NCBI GenBank assembly: GCA_021292165.1
Contig: CM037876.1
Location: 311,190,492 to 311,254,491, forward strand
Length of the DNA stretch: 64,000 nucleotides
Direction: 5' to 3'
DNA from: Shinisaurus crocodilurus
Lineage: Eukaryota > Chordata > Lepidosauria > Squamata > Shinisauridae
How positions within the stretch are numbered: position 1 is the first letter of the stretch; each line of letters opens with the position of its first letter. Shown here piece after piece: positions 1-10,564 of the stretch. Below the pieces are notes generated by a model, which saw only the letters and a program-made list of their open reading frames with translations, was not told the DNA's origin and made no database searches. The position numbers and the translations under genes were made by a program.

Positions 1-118
1 GGCAGCCATGTGCAGGCCTGAGGATTCTTAGGGGTGGGTGAGAAATTCACTCTGTTGTGTTTTTTAAAAACAGATTTGCCCAGTTTGCACCTCACAGAAC
101 TGAATTTTATGTTTTTCT

Positions 119-354
119 TTATTTATTATTACATTTTTATCCCACCATTTTTTCTTTTGCAAGGAACCAAAGGCAGCTTACGTGGTCCTCCTCCTCTCCA
201 TTTTATCCTCACAACAACCCTGTGAGGTAGGTTAGACTGAGAGTCAGTGACTGGCCCAAAGTCACCCAATGAGCTTCACAAGGCTGAGTGGGGACTAGAA
301 CCTGGCTCTCCCGAGTCCCAGCTCAACACTAACCACTGCACCACACTGGCTCTC
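119..354 (-). mobile_element. Sauria-type SINE (tRNA-derived)
   Basis: On the minus strand this reads as a tRNA-like head (A-box region near 330-354, B-box-like sequence near 290-305), then the body containing the complement of CTCACAGGGTTGTTGTGAGG, ending in an ATTT-rich tail at 119-150. The same body recurs at 3119-3358 and 23622-23826. Sauria SINEs are non-coding, transcribed by RNA polymerase III and moved by LINE machinery. It abuts the LINE copy that follows, with about 77 bp of unassigned sequence between. Confidence 0.85.
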
Positions 355-431
355 CTGAATGTGGTCCTGAATGCAATTTGCAGTCGGACATGCGTACATG
401 GGTTTCAACAAAAAATAGTGTTCGTTTACAC

Positions 432-1584
432 GCTTCATCAGCAAGTGCAAGCCAATCCTTTGGTGATGCCATCTATCCAGCTTGGCGGGACAATACTGGA
501 AAATGTCGATCATTTTCTCTATCTTGGCAGCTATCTTTCTGTTACAGCTAACATCGACAGTGAAATCCAGCATCGTCTGAGCTCTGCAAGTGCCGCATTT
601 TCTCGAATGAAACATAGAGTGTTCGAGGATCGGGATATTTGTAAGAAGACCAAAACACTGGTTTATGAAGCCATTGTATTACCAACTTTATTGTATGCCT
701 GCGAAACATGGACTATCTATAAACGTCACTTCCACCTCCTTGAAAGGTTTCATCAACGTTGCCTCCGGAAAATCCTGCAAATTACTTGGGAAGATAGGCG
801 AACAAATGTCAGTGTACTGGAAGAAGCAAAGACTACTAGCATTGAAAAAATGATCCTTCAACGCCAACTTCAGTGGACCGGTCATGTTGTTCGAATGCCT
901 GACTGCCGTCTCCCAAAGCAGTTACTTTACTCCCAACTCAAGGATGGAAAGCGGAATATCGGTGGTCAATATAAGAGGTTTAAAGATGTTCATAAGGCTA
1001 ATCTAAAAAAATGCAATATAAACATCGAAAACTGGGAAGCTCTGGCCCATGAACGATCTAAATGGAGGTTGGCCTTTCACAAAGGTTCCATGGACTTTGA
1101 AGAAGCCCGAGTGCAAGGTGAAAGGGAGAAACGTGCTAAGCGAAAAGCACGTCAAATGTTACTTTACTCCCAACTCAAGGATGGAAAGCGGAATATCGGT
1201 GGTCAATATAAGAGGTTTAAAGATGTTCATAAGGCTAATCTAAAAAAATGCAATATAAACATCGAAAACTGGGAAGCTCTGGCCCATGAACGATCTAAAT
1301 GGAGGTTGGCCTTTCACAAAGGTTCCATGGACTTTGAAGAAGCCCGAGTGCAAGGTGAAAGGGAGAAACGTGCTAAGCGAAAAGCACGTCAAATGAATCC
1401 TTTACAGGACCATCTTCTATCTGGTAACCTGTGTCCTCACTGTGGGAAGCTGTGTGGATCTAGAATTGGCCTCCACAGTCACTTACGGACCCATCGCTAG
1501 AGTCTACACAATCTTCTTTAGAATCTCCTCCTTTTATCCCGGAAGACAATCTTACTCGGTCACGAGTGATCGCCTGATGATGAT
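432..1584 (+). mobile_element. 5'-truncated LINE copy with open reading frame (C-terminal part of ORF2)
   Basis: An open frame of 417 codons runs 247-1500; only the part from about 432 is LINE-derived, the rest is read through the upstream SINE. The protein covers the region after the reverse transcriptase catalytic core, including ACETWTIYKRHFHLLERF and LQWTGHVVRMPDCRLPK, then a basic segment and a C2H2-like finger, CPHCGKLCGSRIGLHSHLRT, at the end. The 3' end is a short GAT microsatellite (about 1574-1584), shared with copies at 4677, 11290, 24256, 31589, 44313 and 50716. The tail resembles RTE/BovB-type LINEs, but I cannot fix the clade. The frame is undamaged, implying a recent insertion. 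It holds a 237-bp internal duplication. Confidence 0.85.
922..1395 (+). repeat. Perfect in-frame 237-bp tandem duplication inside the LINE ORF
   Basis: Two units (922-1158 and 1159-1395) read as identical by eye. 237 bp is 79 codons, so the frame is kept and the segment starting LLYSQLKDGKRNIGG is encoded twice. The other LINE copies in the window (for example 44313-44870) carry the segment once. Absence of differences suggests a recent event, or an assembly artefact. Confidence 0.92.
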
Positions 1585-2507
1585 TTGAAAAATGTGCAAA
1601 GAATTCAGTGTACCTCTAAACTGTTCACAAACATGCTTTAGTTAATATGCATACAAAAATATGTACATTTGAAAGATGTGCACCAAAACTGGGTATGAAT
1701 TGGGACGAAATGAGCTTGGCGTTGGAAAAATGAGAACCTCGACAAGATCGAGCTTGACAGATCCACCCATCTCTAGCTCACATTGTGAGGTGCTTCCTAA
1801 TAAGAATGTAAGAAGAACGGTCTTACTGGATTTGACCAAGATCCAGCTAGTCCAGCATCTTTTTTCCCAACAGTGACAGGTCAGTTGCCCCTGGGTACTC
1901 ATAAGCAGGCCATGAAGCTGACAGCTTCCACCCAGGGGACTCCCAGCATTCATGTGTATACTGCCTCTACACAGGGAGGTTTCATTTAGCTGTTATGGCT
2001 AATAGCACTTGGTAGACCTATCCTACCTGAATTCGTTCCATCCATTTGTGACTATCACTTCTTGTAGTTAATTATGCATTGAGCAAAGAAGTGCTTCCTT
2101 TTCTTGTTACCCATGTTTTTTTGAGTGACTCTGAATTCTAATTGTATGAGAAAGGTAGGAAAATGTCCCCCTTTCCACACCATTCATATTTGTATAAAGC
2201 TCCATTGTGTCTCAACTGACTCCATCTTTTTTCTAAGTGAAAAAGTCCAAATCCATGCTGAAGCCAAATCCAGTGTGTTGGAATGAGCACACTTGGCTAG
2301 TTCAACACAAGCCGAGCACCATCCTGCACAAGCTTATTGAGCACTTTCTCTACACCTATCATGCACCCATTGTGTAGACTAACAATTGTTCATAAAGATC
2401 ATGATGAGGAATGGACATTGAATACCACACAGTTGCAGGATTCCTGACTTGCCAGTACCATTTCCCCCCCAAGCAGATTGCTGTTTTAAATCCTGCAGGG
2501 GTAACCC
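1585..2507. other. Non-coding stretch with an old CR1-like fragment (about 2030-2255, minus)
   Basis: No convincing gene. The part at 2030-2255 is a heavily diverged relative of the CR1 segment at 2800-3020: both have the order 'tatgcattg..aagaagt..ttcctttt', 'aaatgtc..cc..tttccac' and 'ttttttctaag'. The rest (1585-2029, 2256-2507) shows nothing I recognise. Confidence 0.5.
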
Positions 2508-3700
2508 TAAGAACATAAGAAAAGCCATGCTGGATCAGATCAAGGGTCCATCTAATCCCACATTCTGTTCCCACAGTGGCCAACCAGCTGCCCACGGGAA
2601 ACCCACAAGCAGGACATGAGTGCAACAGCACCCTCCCACCCATGTTCCCCAGCAACTGGAGTACTTAGGCATACTGCCTCTGATACTGGAGGTAGCATAT
2701 AGCCATCAGGACTAGTATCCATTGATAGCCTTCTCCTCTGTGAATTTTTCCAGTCCCCTTTTAAAGCCATCCAAGTTGGTGGCCATCACTACATCTTGTG
2801 GAAGTGAATCCCATAGTTTAACTATGCGTTGTGTGAAGAAGGACTTCCTTTTATCTGTCCTGAATCCCCCACCATTCAGCTTCATGGGATGACCCCTTTG
2901 GGTTCTAGAATAATGAGCATGGGAGAAAAATGTCTCCCTATCCACTTTCTCCACATCATGCATAATTTTGTACACCTCTCTCATGTCTCCCCTTACTCGC
3001 CTTTTTTCTAAGCTAAACAATCCCAGATGTTGTAACCTTTCCTCGTATGGGAGTTGCTCCAGCCCCTTGATCATTTTAGTTGCCCTTTTCTGCACTTTTT
3101 CCAACTCTACAATGTCCTTTTGCCAGTGTGGTGTAGTGGTGAGAGTGTTGGACTGGGACTCGGGAGATCTGGGTTCTAGTCCCCGCTCGGCCATGAAACT
3201 CACTGGGTGACTTTGGGCCAGTCACTGACTTTCAGCCTCACCTACCTCACAGGGTTGTTGTGAGGATAAAATGAAGAGGAGGAGGAGGAGGATTATGTAA
3301 GCCGCCTTGGGTTCCTTGCAGGAAAAAAGGTGGGGTATAAATATAATAAATAAATAAATTTAGGTGCAGTGACCAGAACTGTACACAGTATTCTAAATGT
3401 GGTTGCAACACAGATTTGCATAAGGGAGTATGATACTGGCAGTTTTATTTTCAATTCCTTTCCTAATTAAGCCTAACATGGGGTTTGCCTTTTTCACCGC
3501 AGTCGCACACTGGGTTGACATTTTAATTCAGCTATCTGCCACAACCCCAAGATCTCTTGGTCAGTCACCGCTAGTCCCATCAGTTAATACTTGAAGTTGT
3601 GATTTTTTTGCCCCAACATGCATCACTTTACACTTGCTTACAGTTAATCCTGTAACTTCAGTTGATAAAATATGAGGTTTTTGAGGATAATCATTGCACT
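2508..3700 (-). mobile_element. CR1 LINE 3' part, split by a Sauria SINE
   Basis: On the minus strand the end of CR1 ORF2 is readable: KKDIVELEKVQ-like, then KMIKGLEQLPYEERLQHLG, KRKSFFTQRIVKLWDSLP and VVMATNLDGFKRGLEKF, stopping near 2712. The 3' UTR runs to 2508 and ends in a 'taagaacataaga' type tail. Upstream CR1 sequence continues at 3359-3700 after the inserted SINE. 5'-truncated and non-functional. Confidence 0.85.
3119..3358 (+). mobile_element. Sauria-type SINE nested in CR1
   Basis: Full-length-looking copy: A box TGGTGTAGTGGT near 3129, B box GGTTCTAGTCC near 3172, body with CACAGGGTTGTTGTGAGG near 3250, a GGA-rich run, then GGTGGGGTATAAAT and an (AATA)n tail. It interrupts the CR1 reading, so it is younger than that CR1 copy. 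Target-site duplication is not clear because of the A/T-rich tail. Confidence 0.92.
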
Positions 3701-3719
3701 GCACCATTAAAAGTGTGTG

Positions 3720-4645
3720 TGTGGCCACATATAGAGGCACATACACATGTATGAATCAGACGAGAGAAAGGTAAGGATGACAAAAAAGGCAAGGTTTTTG
3801 TTTTGTTTTGTTTGAAATCTTCCCTCCTCTCCACTGCCAGGAGAACCAAATGCAAACAAGCAATTGCGCTAATCCGCAGATTAGCTCCCGTTGCCTGTCA
3901 ATTGAATACTGATCAGTAAACAATGTCCACAATTAAGCTGTTGTTGGAGACACAAATGTCCCACGAGCCCACATTAAGGCCGAGCCTCCAATCTCTTTAC
4001 AAAGGGATGGTCAGATACAATCCCAGGAATGTTAATGCTGACAAGTATCCATGATGCACATAACAAAAGGAAAAAGGAGAGGTTGATGGTAATTAAGCTG
4101 ATGGTAGTCCCTGCTACCCAAATCTATATTTGTTTATTGACTTCAGTGCTCTTGGGTTCGACAAATCAACCGCCATGGGGATCTGAAGGGTTAGCCCCAA
4201 ACTGGGATGACATTTCTTGCAGAGAGTCAAAACCTGGGATTCCTTGTCATCAAAGGGCCGGCACACCCTTCGCCATGGCGGGTGACATTCATGGGCATGA
4301 CAGAGGTCCACGGGGCCGAGGGGGGCCTTCATTGTTTGGGAGACCTTTTAGTCCGCTTGTAGACTGATTGTCTTGGTATTTGGGGAGAGCTAATTGCTCC
4401 CAAGCCCACCAGTGCCATGTTTGCAGCAATGTCTTTAGCTCATTTATTCCAAGGATAACACTCCACTCAAAAGCAATTGGTTTTGTCAACATGATCCTCC
4501 TGCCCTGGAGAGGGGGAGCAGGAGGAGCCTAACCACAGAAAGAGGGAGGGGAACAGGTCCATGATAATACTATTGAACACAACAAGGCAAGTAAGTATTA
4601 TTCACAAGCATCAAGTGGTGCACCTCAGATACATCTAGACTTTTG
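3720..4645. other. Unique AT-rich non-coding DNA, candidate regulatory stretch
   Basis: No repeat or gene recognised. It holds an inverted pair of TAATC cores (GCTAATC at 3868-3874, GATTAGC at 3879-3885), a TAATTG within a GAGC/GCTC palindrome near 4387-4399, and several forkhead- or Sox-like words (for example GTAAACAATG near 3916). Short ORFs here lack any family signature. Conserved non-coding function is inference only. Confidence 0.35.
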
Positions 4646-5042
4646 AGAGCCAATGTGGTTCAGTGGCTAGAGTTGGCTTTGAAAGATGTGAAAAAATGCA
4701 ATATAAACATCGAAAACTGGGAAGCTCTGGCCCATGAACGATCTAAATGGAGGTTGGCCTTTCACAAAGGTTCCATGGACTTTGAAGAAGCCCGAGTGCA
4801 AGGTGAAAGGGAGAAACGTGCTAAGCGAAAAGCACGTCAAACGAATCCTTTACAGGACCATCTTCCATCTGGTAACCTGTGTCCTCACTGTGGGAAGCTG
4901 TGTGGATCTAGAATTGGCCTCCACAGTCACTTACGGACCCATCGCTAGAGTCTACACAATCTTCTTTAGAATTTCCTCCTTTTATCCCGGAAGACAATCT
5001 TACTCGGTCACAAGTGATCGCCTGATGATGATGATGATGATG
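4646..5042 (+). mobile_element. Chimeric retrocopy: SINE-like tRNA head joined to LINE 3' end
   Basis: Positions 4646-4676 (gagccaatgtggttcagtgg and following) match the first ~30 bases of the Sauria SINE, including the A-box region. From about 4677 the sequence becomes the 3' part of the YADD LINE, with about 16 bases of the LINE missing near 4690, and continues through the C2H2-like finger to a (GAT)n tail at about 5024-5042. The join looks like a template switch. It could also be two adjacent fragments. Confidence 0.6.
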
Positions 5043-5152
5043 TGACATATCCATGGCTATGAATGCATAGACAAAGCAGAGAAAGCAGCAGGTTTGCACC
5101 GATCGGCTCCATCTCTGACTCCACATGTGTACCTGAAGTTCTGAACAGAGCC

Positions 5153-5155
5153 TAC

Positions 5156-5195
<40 letters not shown>

Positions 5196-5196
5196 C
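5153..5196. repeat. (ATCT)n microsatellite
   Basis: About ten tandem tetranucleotide units directly upstream of the 5S-derived SINE. Confidence 0.95.
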
Positions 5197-5204
5197 ATCA
5201 TGGG

Positions 5205-5363
5205 TATGCAACGCTGGCTCAGCTTGTCTGAGTGTGGGAAGCTAAGCAGGGTCAGGCCTGGTTATGACTTGGATGGGAGACCCCTCCTCTAGTTTCTTGC
5301 ATTGAGCAGGGGGTTAGACTCGATGGCTTTGTAGGCCCCTTCCAACTCTACGATCTATGAATC
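5205..5363 (+). mobile_element. 5S-rRNA-derived SINE with CR1 tail
   Basis: The head (about 5210-5282) matches the 3' two thirds of vertebrate 5S rRNA: GAAGCTAAGCAGGGTC (A-box region), GGCCTGG (intermediate element) and ACTTGGATGGGAGACC (C box), the internal RNA polymerase III promoter. The rest (about 5290-5363) matches the CR1 3' end, with GCATTGAGCAGGGGGTTAGA and CTTCCAACTCTA. Other copies lie at 10918, 27357 and 43266. Not a functional 5S gene: the 5' part and 3' end of 5S are lost or replaced. Confidence 0.88.
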
Positions 5364-5739
5364 ACCACAAAATGACTGCCATGGCAGGTGTAACTCATCA
5401 AAAAGGACAAATAACCTGCCCAAACTTGTGAACAAGGCAGAGGTGGGCTCTGAGCCACAAAGCACTAAACAACTAATTTTACCAAGTTGTCAGCACCTTC
5501 TCCCTCTTTCTCTCATCTCCATTTACTAAGAATGTCTCTGAACCTCATCATGTGGCCCAGAGGCATTCATGGGAAATGAGGATGGCGGAGCTGGAGACAC
5601 AGGTGCCAAGAAAGGTGTCCCACATTGCCTATCCCTGATCAATTTAATTATCTGTCTATTAAGAAATTTATATCCCATCCTTCAGTGCATGCCCACTGCT
5701 CACATAGATGCTGCTTGTTAGTGTATGGAGATGGACTCT
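5364..5739. other. Non-coding, nothing recognised
   Basis: Unique-looking sequence with no readable coding or repeat signature. Confidence 0.5.
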
Positions 5740-5747
5740 GTATATGG

Positions 5748-5844
5748 CCGTGTTCTCCAACCTCGGGTCCCCAGATGTGCTAGCTGGGGCATGCTGGGAG
5801 TAGTAGGCCAAAAACATCTGGGGACCCAAGGTTGGAGAACACTG
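5748..5844. mobile_element. Palindromic hAT MITE (CAGTGTTCTCCAACCTTGGG family)
   Basis: Near-perfect inverted arms around CCAACCT.GGGTCCCCAGATG, with the start changed to CCGTG. Flanked by the exact 8-bp duplication gtatatgg (5740-5747 and 5845-5852), as expected for hAT transposition. Relatives at 27724, 30727, 34252, 37764, 43979 and 61372. Confidence 0.9.
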
Positions 5845-5852
5845 GTATATGG

Positions 5853-7015
5853 AATGTAAAGTAACCTGTAGTGATACTTTGTAATAAGTTAAAAAAAACA
5901 ACAGTTAGAATAGAACTGTTTTGACTACAGTGTGATTCCTGAGTCCTGGATGGAATGCTGCTGGAAAGGCTGAAGCTGACTGCTGTGTGGGAAGAGTACT
6001 CTGCTGCTGTGTGTGGACAGCCAGGGCTTCATTTAGCTGGCTAGCACACAGACCACTTTTTCACTCCGACCCCAACTCTGCTCACATAATGCATCATACA
6101 CCATGTACTCCTGCCCTGCCTCTCAACCTGTGGGCGGGCGGGCACAGCTTTATATCAGCAGGCTCTCGGGGCCAAAACATACATTACGTTAAATGTGTCT
6201 AGCAGCTATGTCTTATTTTCATTTTTATTCTAGATCTTAAAAGCCCCCCATCCCCTATTCTAGGGTCCAGATCTGAATCAGGGCCCCTGTGTTTATTCTA
6301 CAGTAAAAGGGGGGAGGAGATGTAGCTGCTGGACACTCATTTAAAGTAATGTCTATTTTGTCTCTCACCAGGGGTTACAAAACCACTTCCTTCCTCCCAC
6401 CACCAAGGTTAGAAAAAACAAAGGAAAAAGTTGACCAAATTCACCAAAAGAAGCAAGTCCTCAGGAGGGAGTTGAAGAGGGGAAGCGTTTCTTGGTAAAC
6501 TAAGCCAATGATTCCATAAACATCCCATTCCAGTGTGAACAGATAAACACAAGCCATCATGAATGTGAATTTCTGGTAGCCAGATTGATCTCTCCATCTT
6601 TACATGCAAGGGTGCCCCTTCCAAAAGGATTGTCTGAGCAGAACCTCCCTTCAGTTTGCTTGCTGCAATCCATGTGGTATTATCCCACGTTTCAGGAGGT
6701 TAAATCAATGTTTGTGAACTTGGTGGGCTTTAGTGTAAACAATAAAGGTCTATTCTGCAAATTTGGCTGAGATCCATTAGAAGTGGTTAATGGGAGGGGA
6801 GGAATAGGCCCCGAACATGGACAGAACATTAAAAGAGGTTACAAAACCTTGCTTTCTAAAGCCAACAAGAGCACTGAGACCAGATAACATGTTCAGCCCC
6901 AACTGCTACACCTGATAATTCTTATAGCATCCTCCAATAGCACAGTATTACCGAAATAAAGGGGTGGAGGAGCCCAGTCTTGCGAATAGAGGAAAGTAAT
7001 TGAGGAAATGCATTT
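5853..7015. other. Unique non-coding stretch
   Basis: No gene or clear repeat. Short open frames have no family features. Confidence 0.5.
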
Positions 7016-7023
7016 GTTTATTT

Positions 7024-7140
7024 CAGATTTCCCCAGCCTGGCACCCTCCAGATGTGTTGGACTGCAACTCTCATCATTCCCTGCCAGCATGGGACTTGCA
7101 GTCCAACACATCTGGAAGGTGCCAGGCTGGGGGAAGGGTG
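7024..7140. mobile_element. Palindromic hAT MITE (CCTTCCCCAACCTGGTGCCC family)
   Basis: Arms read CCCCAGCCTGGCACCCTCCAG and its inverse, closing a long hairpin. An exact 8-bp duplication gtttattt flanks it (7016-7023 and 7141-7148). Relatives or halves at 8388, 10307, 10420, 15970, 30613, 31145, 32558, 32744, 45003 and 58238. Confidence 0.85.
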
Positions 7141-7243
7141 GTTTATTTGGATCGTGTTTCCCCCACCCCAATATCTAAAAGGCTCAGGATGGCTTACCAA
7201 ACGTACAGCGTTTTTAGACACGACAATGCAGTGGGATAAGATT

Positions 7244-7312
7244 AAGGTTGCAATCTGATGCACACTTGGGAGTAAGTCCCACTGAGAACAGAGGGACGTA
7301 CTTCCAGGTAAG
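7244..7312. mobile_element. Short palindromic element (GGAGTAAGTCCCA type)
   Basis: Contains gggagtaagtcccactgag followed by an inverse half (cgtacttccaggta). Better copies at 32478, 39953 and 61297 begin or end with CAATCCTA. Non-coding and of unknown superfamily. Confidence 0.6.
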
Positions 7313-7684
7313 ACATGCCATAGATTTGGGCTGTAACATTCCTAACAAAAGCCAGGGTACTTCCAGATGGAGGTCTTCTAGCCCTTCTACAAATCAAAAG
7401 GCATTGTGCAGCTATTCTGCCCTTCATAACTTTTTTTTTTCCTGGTAAGAAAAAGGACAGAAGAAGCAGTGAGGAAAAACTAGAAGGTTACAAAGGGAAG
7501 TTGATGGTGTCTGGACCCCCTGTTTGAAGCAGGGCAGCTGCAGGATAAAAGTGACATCCAGATGTATCCCCAATCCCAGCATTAACCCTCCCTCTCTTGC
7601 AGGGCTTCACCTCCCAACTAAGTATGTTCCCATTTATGATTTTTCCTTGCTAATGGGCCAGTCATTATTACTCAACCTAATCCC

Positions 7685-7789
7685 CTGAGGGAGATTCAGA
7701 GGATGACAAGGGTGAAGGCCTTCTCAGTGGTGGCCCCCGCAACTATGGAATAACCTCCCCGGCGAGGCCTGCCCAACACCAACATTGTA
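7685..7789 (+). mobile_element. L2-like LINE fragment
   Basis: A short plus-strand piece reads VKAFSVVAPA followed by an 'MEQPP/LWNSLP'-like remnant, matching the C-terminal motif of the L2-like copies nearby but in the opposite orientation. Confidence 0.55.
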
Positions 7790-8386
7790 ATGTATTTATT
7801 TATTTAATTTATTTATATTTATTTATCGCCCATCTGGCCGGCAAACCGGCCACCCTGGGTGATGTACACAAGATAAAATACAGGATAAAATACATTTAAA
7901 ACAGTATAAAATTTTAAAATCTTAGCCCACCCCATATTCCCACCTGAACAGCCATGTTTTTAGTGATCGGCGGGAGCTCAGCAGAGAGGGGGCATGGCGG
8001 AGGTCACTCGGGAGAGAGTTCCACAGTACGGGGGGCGCCACAGAAAAGGCCCTCTTCCTAGTCCCCACCAGTCTAGCTGCTCTGGCTGAAGGGACAAGGA
8101 GAAGGCCATCTGTGGTAGAGCTTGTTGAGCGGCCCACTTGGTGTTGCTGGAGACGCTCCTTGAGATAGACTGGACCGGAGCCGTATAGGGTTTTAAAGGT
8201 CAAAACCAACACCTTGAATTCGGCTCGGGCCCGGCAAGCAACTGGTAGCCAGTGCAGCTCCTTGAGCACTGGAGTGATGTGATCCCGCCGGAGGCTGGCT
8301 GCCTTTAACCAGGCGAGCCGCCGCGTTCTGTACCAGCTGTAGCTTCCGAACCGTCTTTAAGGGTAACCCCACGTAGAGCGCATTAC
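7790..8386 (-). mobile_element. L2-like LINE 3' end
   Basis: On the minus strand: RKLQLVQNAAARLVKGS, then HWLPVACRA (with a short duplication of RA), EFKVLVLTFKTLYGSGP, KRAFSVAPPVLWNSLPSDLR and KTWLFRWEYGVG near 7922. The 3' UTR holds ATCGCCCATCTGGCCGG near 7825 and ends in (ATTT)n. 5' truncated, frame broken near 8270-8310. Close relative of the copy at 13375. Confidence 0.85.
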
Positions 8387-8387
8387 A

Positions 8388-8455
8388 TGCTGGCTGAGGG
8401 ATGCTGAGAGTTGTGATCCAACACATCTGGAAGTCCCCAAGTTAGGGAAGACAGC
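8388..8455. mobile_element. Half of a palindromic hAT MITE
   Basis: Reads gagttgtgatccaacacatc, then tggaag...aagttagggaag, one arm of the 7024-type MITE. It abuts the truncated 5' end of the L2 copy. Confidence 0.6.
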
Positions 8456-9530
8456 TTTAGTAGATGCATTTTTGAAGTAACTAAAGAAGAGAAAATGCCC
8501 GAAAGGGTAGATGTGTTAGGCAATTGCATCAAAAACAATCCTGGGAATTGGAACCCACTTTGTCAGGTGCATGAAGTGGTCACCTAATTGTGTAGCTATA
8601 TATCTCCCAAGTGCTCCAGAGAGAAGGTGTGGGATAATTAAATTGCAGTCAAAACCAATGGCTCATGTTTCACCAGGTAGTTGGGTGAAATGGTTAAGAT
8701 CACTGGTATCTTCTAAGGTGGATTCCCTAGAAGATACTCACTGAATATTTAGAAGAGCCTCAACAGGAAGTGGGCGTAGCTTTCAGCTCTTCCTCTTTCT
8801 GCTGAGTCTCTCAATGTGGTTGTATGAGTTGTTGCCTCCACGTTGTTCTAGCAGCAGCATGTAACCAGAGTTGCTGGTCTGAACTCCACAAGTTCAGACC
8901 CCAAGTATTTCCAAATGTACTGTAACGAACTGTAAGAAACGTCTTTTAAGCCTGCCTGAATGAAACTGCATAATCTGAGTGAGTAAATGTTACTTTTAAC
9001 TTTTACAAGACCGTGTCTCTGATTATTGTTCTGAGGGAGAGAAAAGGGGGCAAAATCAGGGAAATCCAGTCTGCCTTAAAGCATCCTGGATCACCAAATG
9101 CTAACTGGCTAACACTAGCCAAATCTAAGCTTCTTTTAAGCAGGAAAGGGACTCTACTCTGCTGATCTCACTAACGTGAGATAGGAAGGATAATACTCAA
9201 CAACATATCCTCTCCTAGCATCTTTTTCGAGTCCCAACAGAAGGAAAACCTTGTTAAAGAAAAGAGAGTGTGAAGGAAGGGCAGGCAGAATTGGAGGGCA
9301 ACACATGGCTGCTTTGATAGCCAACTTGTTGGGAACCTCTTTCGTTCAGCTATGCAAAGTATAACGGCATTTCTAGGTGACTTGTTGATGGCCAGCTCGG
9401 CTGAATGGCTCATAGATATGTTCTACTCTCAGAGATATGTTGCTGTTTATGTTTCCCAGAGAGTGTGCGGGTGCTTTCCTCCATTGCTGTGACCCTTGTG
9501 CTCGGACCAAGGATTTCCTGGAGGCATGAG
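8456..9530. other. Unique non-coding stretch; weak LTR-like end near 8930-9050
   Basis: No gene. The part at 8990-9045 (aacttttacaagaccgtgtc, then tgattattgttctg) resembles the 3' end of some reptile LTRs. I see no paired LTR, primer binding site or coding remnant, so this is only a suspicion. Confidence 0.3.
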
Positions 9531-9862
9531 GAGGGGAATCGCAGCTAATTAAAGACTTCTCCCCTGGCTTATCCTAGTGACAGATGATCAGTTTGTAATT
9601 GCCAGGCAATGATAATTTGCCATTCTCTCCTGCTGGTGCTGCACAGTGAGCTAATAGGGGGCAGAGGAGAAGGTCGGGGTGGGAGGTATGGGGAGGAGGA
9701 ACCTTTGATTTCAAGCTAAAACTCTGACAGCCAGACAAAGGAAAGCTACGCAGGGAAAAAAGTTTGATTTTGCTGCTGGGTTTTTTTTTTGTGTTTTTTT
9801 TAAAAACATGTTCATATAAGTGAGATTCTTTGCACCATTAGAATGGGTGTGTGTGTTTAGAT
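9531..9862. other. Unique DNA with homeodomain-like motifs (about 9540-9680)
   Basis: Holds TAATTA at 9546-9551, TGACAGATGATCAG near 9580 and TGATAATTTGCC near 9610, without repeat or coding signatures. Regulatory role is inference. Confidence 0.3.
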
Positions 9863-10210
9863 CAGTGCTTCTCAATTATTTTCTGTCATGCCCCCCCTAG
9901 GAAGAAGAAAACATTTCGCGCCCCCCGCACAACTGTAAATAGTATCATTTGTCTATAAAATTGTTATAAGTACACCTCTGCATAACACTGTATCCTTATT
10001 AACATATAAGAGAATAAAAAAAGAAAGAAATGTGGATCAATTTACAACAAAGAATAGCTTTATTAACTGTAGCAGAAAAGATTTAAAGGAGCACAGGATT
10101 TAAAGGAACACAATATTAAAAAAAACTTTTAACTGAGGTCAAACGAGCCCCCCTTTATGGAGCCTCGCGCCCCCCCCTGGGGGGCCCGCCCCACTATTTG
10201 AGAAGCACTG
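9863..10210. mobile_element. hAT non-autonomous element (CAGTGCTTCTCAAT ends)
   Basis: Terminal inverted repeats CAGTGCTTCTCAATTATTTT and its inverse ending TTTGAGAAGCACTG. Exact 8-bp duplication gtttagat at 9855-9862 and 10211-10218. Subterminal CGCGCCCCCC tracts occur on both sides. 348 bp, no coding capacity. Confidence 0.92.
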
Positions 10211-10306
10211 GTTTAGATGCACTTTCCCTTGTTATATTGGCAGGGCTGTTTGTACACAGCAAAATAAAAAATAAAAAATAAAAGACTGAAAATGATATGC
10301 TTAAAG

Positions 10307-10411
10307 CAGCCTTCCACAATCTGGCATCGTCCAGATGTTCTGAACTACAACTCTCATCATCCACAGCTTGCATGGATGGTTGGGGATGATGGGAGTTGAC
10401 TCTCTTACTCT
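10307..10411. mobile_element. Palindromic hAT MITE, partial
   Basis: Starts CAGCCTTCCACAATCTGG and runs into the inverse arm (ggatgatgggagttg). It lacks the closing end and is followed by a second copy. Confidence 0.6.
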
Positions 10412-10419
10412 CACTACTG

Positions 10420-10564
10420 CAGCCTTCCACAGCCCAGCATCTAATGGTTGTGTTGGACTACAGCTGCCATTACCCTCAACCAGCAGGGCCATTTCGTATG
10501 CTGGCTACAGATGCTCAGAGTTCTGTTCCAGCACAGGCGTAGGATGCTGGATTAGGGAAGGCTG
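10420..10564. mobile_element. Palindromic hAT MITE
   Basis: Begins CAGCCTTCC and ends TTAGGGAAGGCTG, flanked by the exact 8-bp duplication cactactg (10412-10419 and 10565-10572). Confidence 0.88.

Noticed and set aside
5210..5282. A 5S rRNA gene
   Set aside because: Only the promoter-bearing part of 5S is present, the 5' third is diverged and the 3' end is replaced by a CR1 tail; four such copies show it is a SINE.
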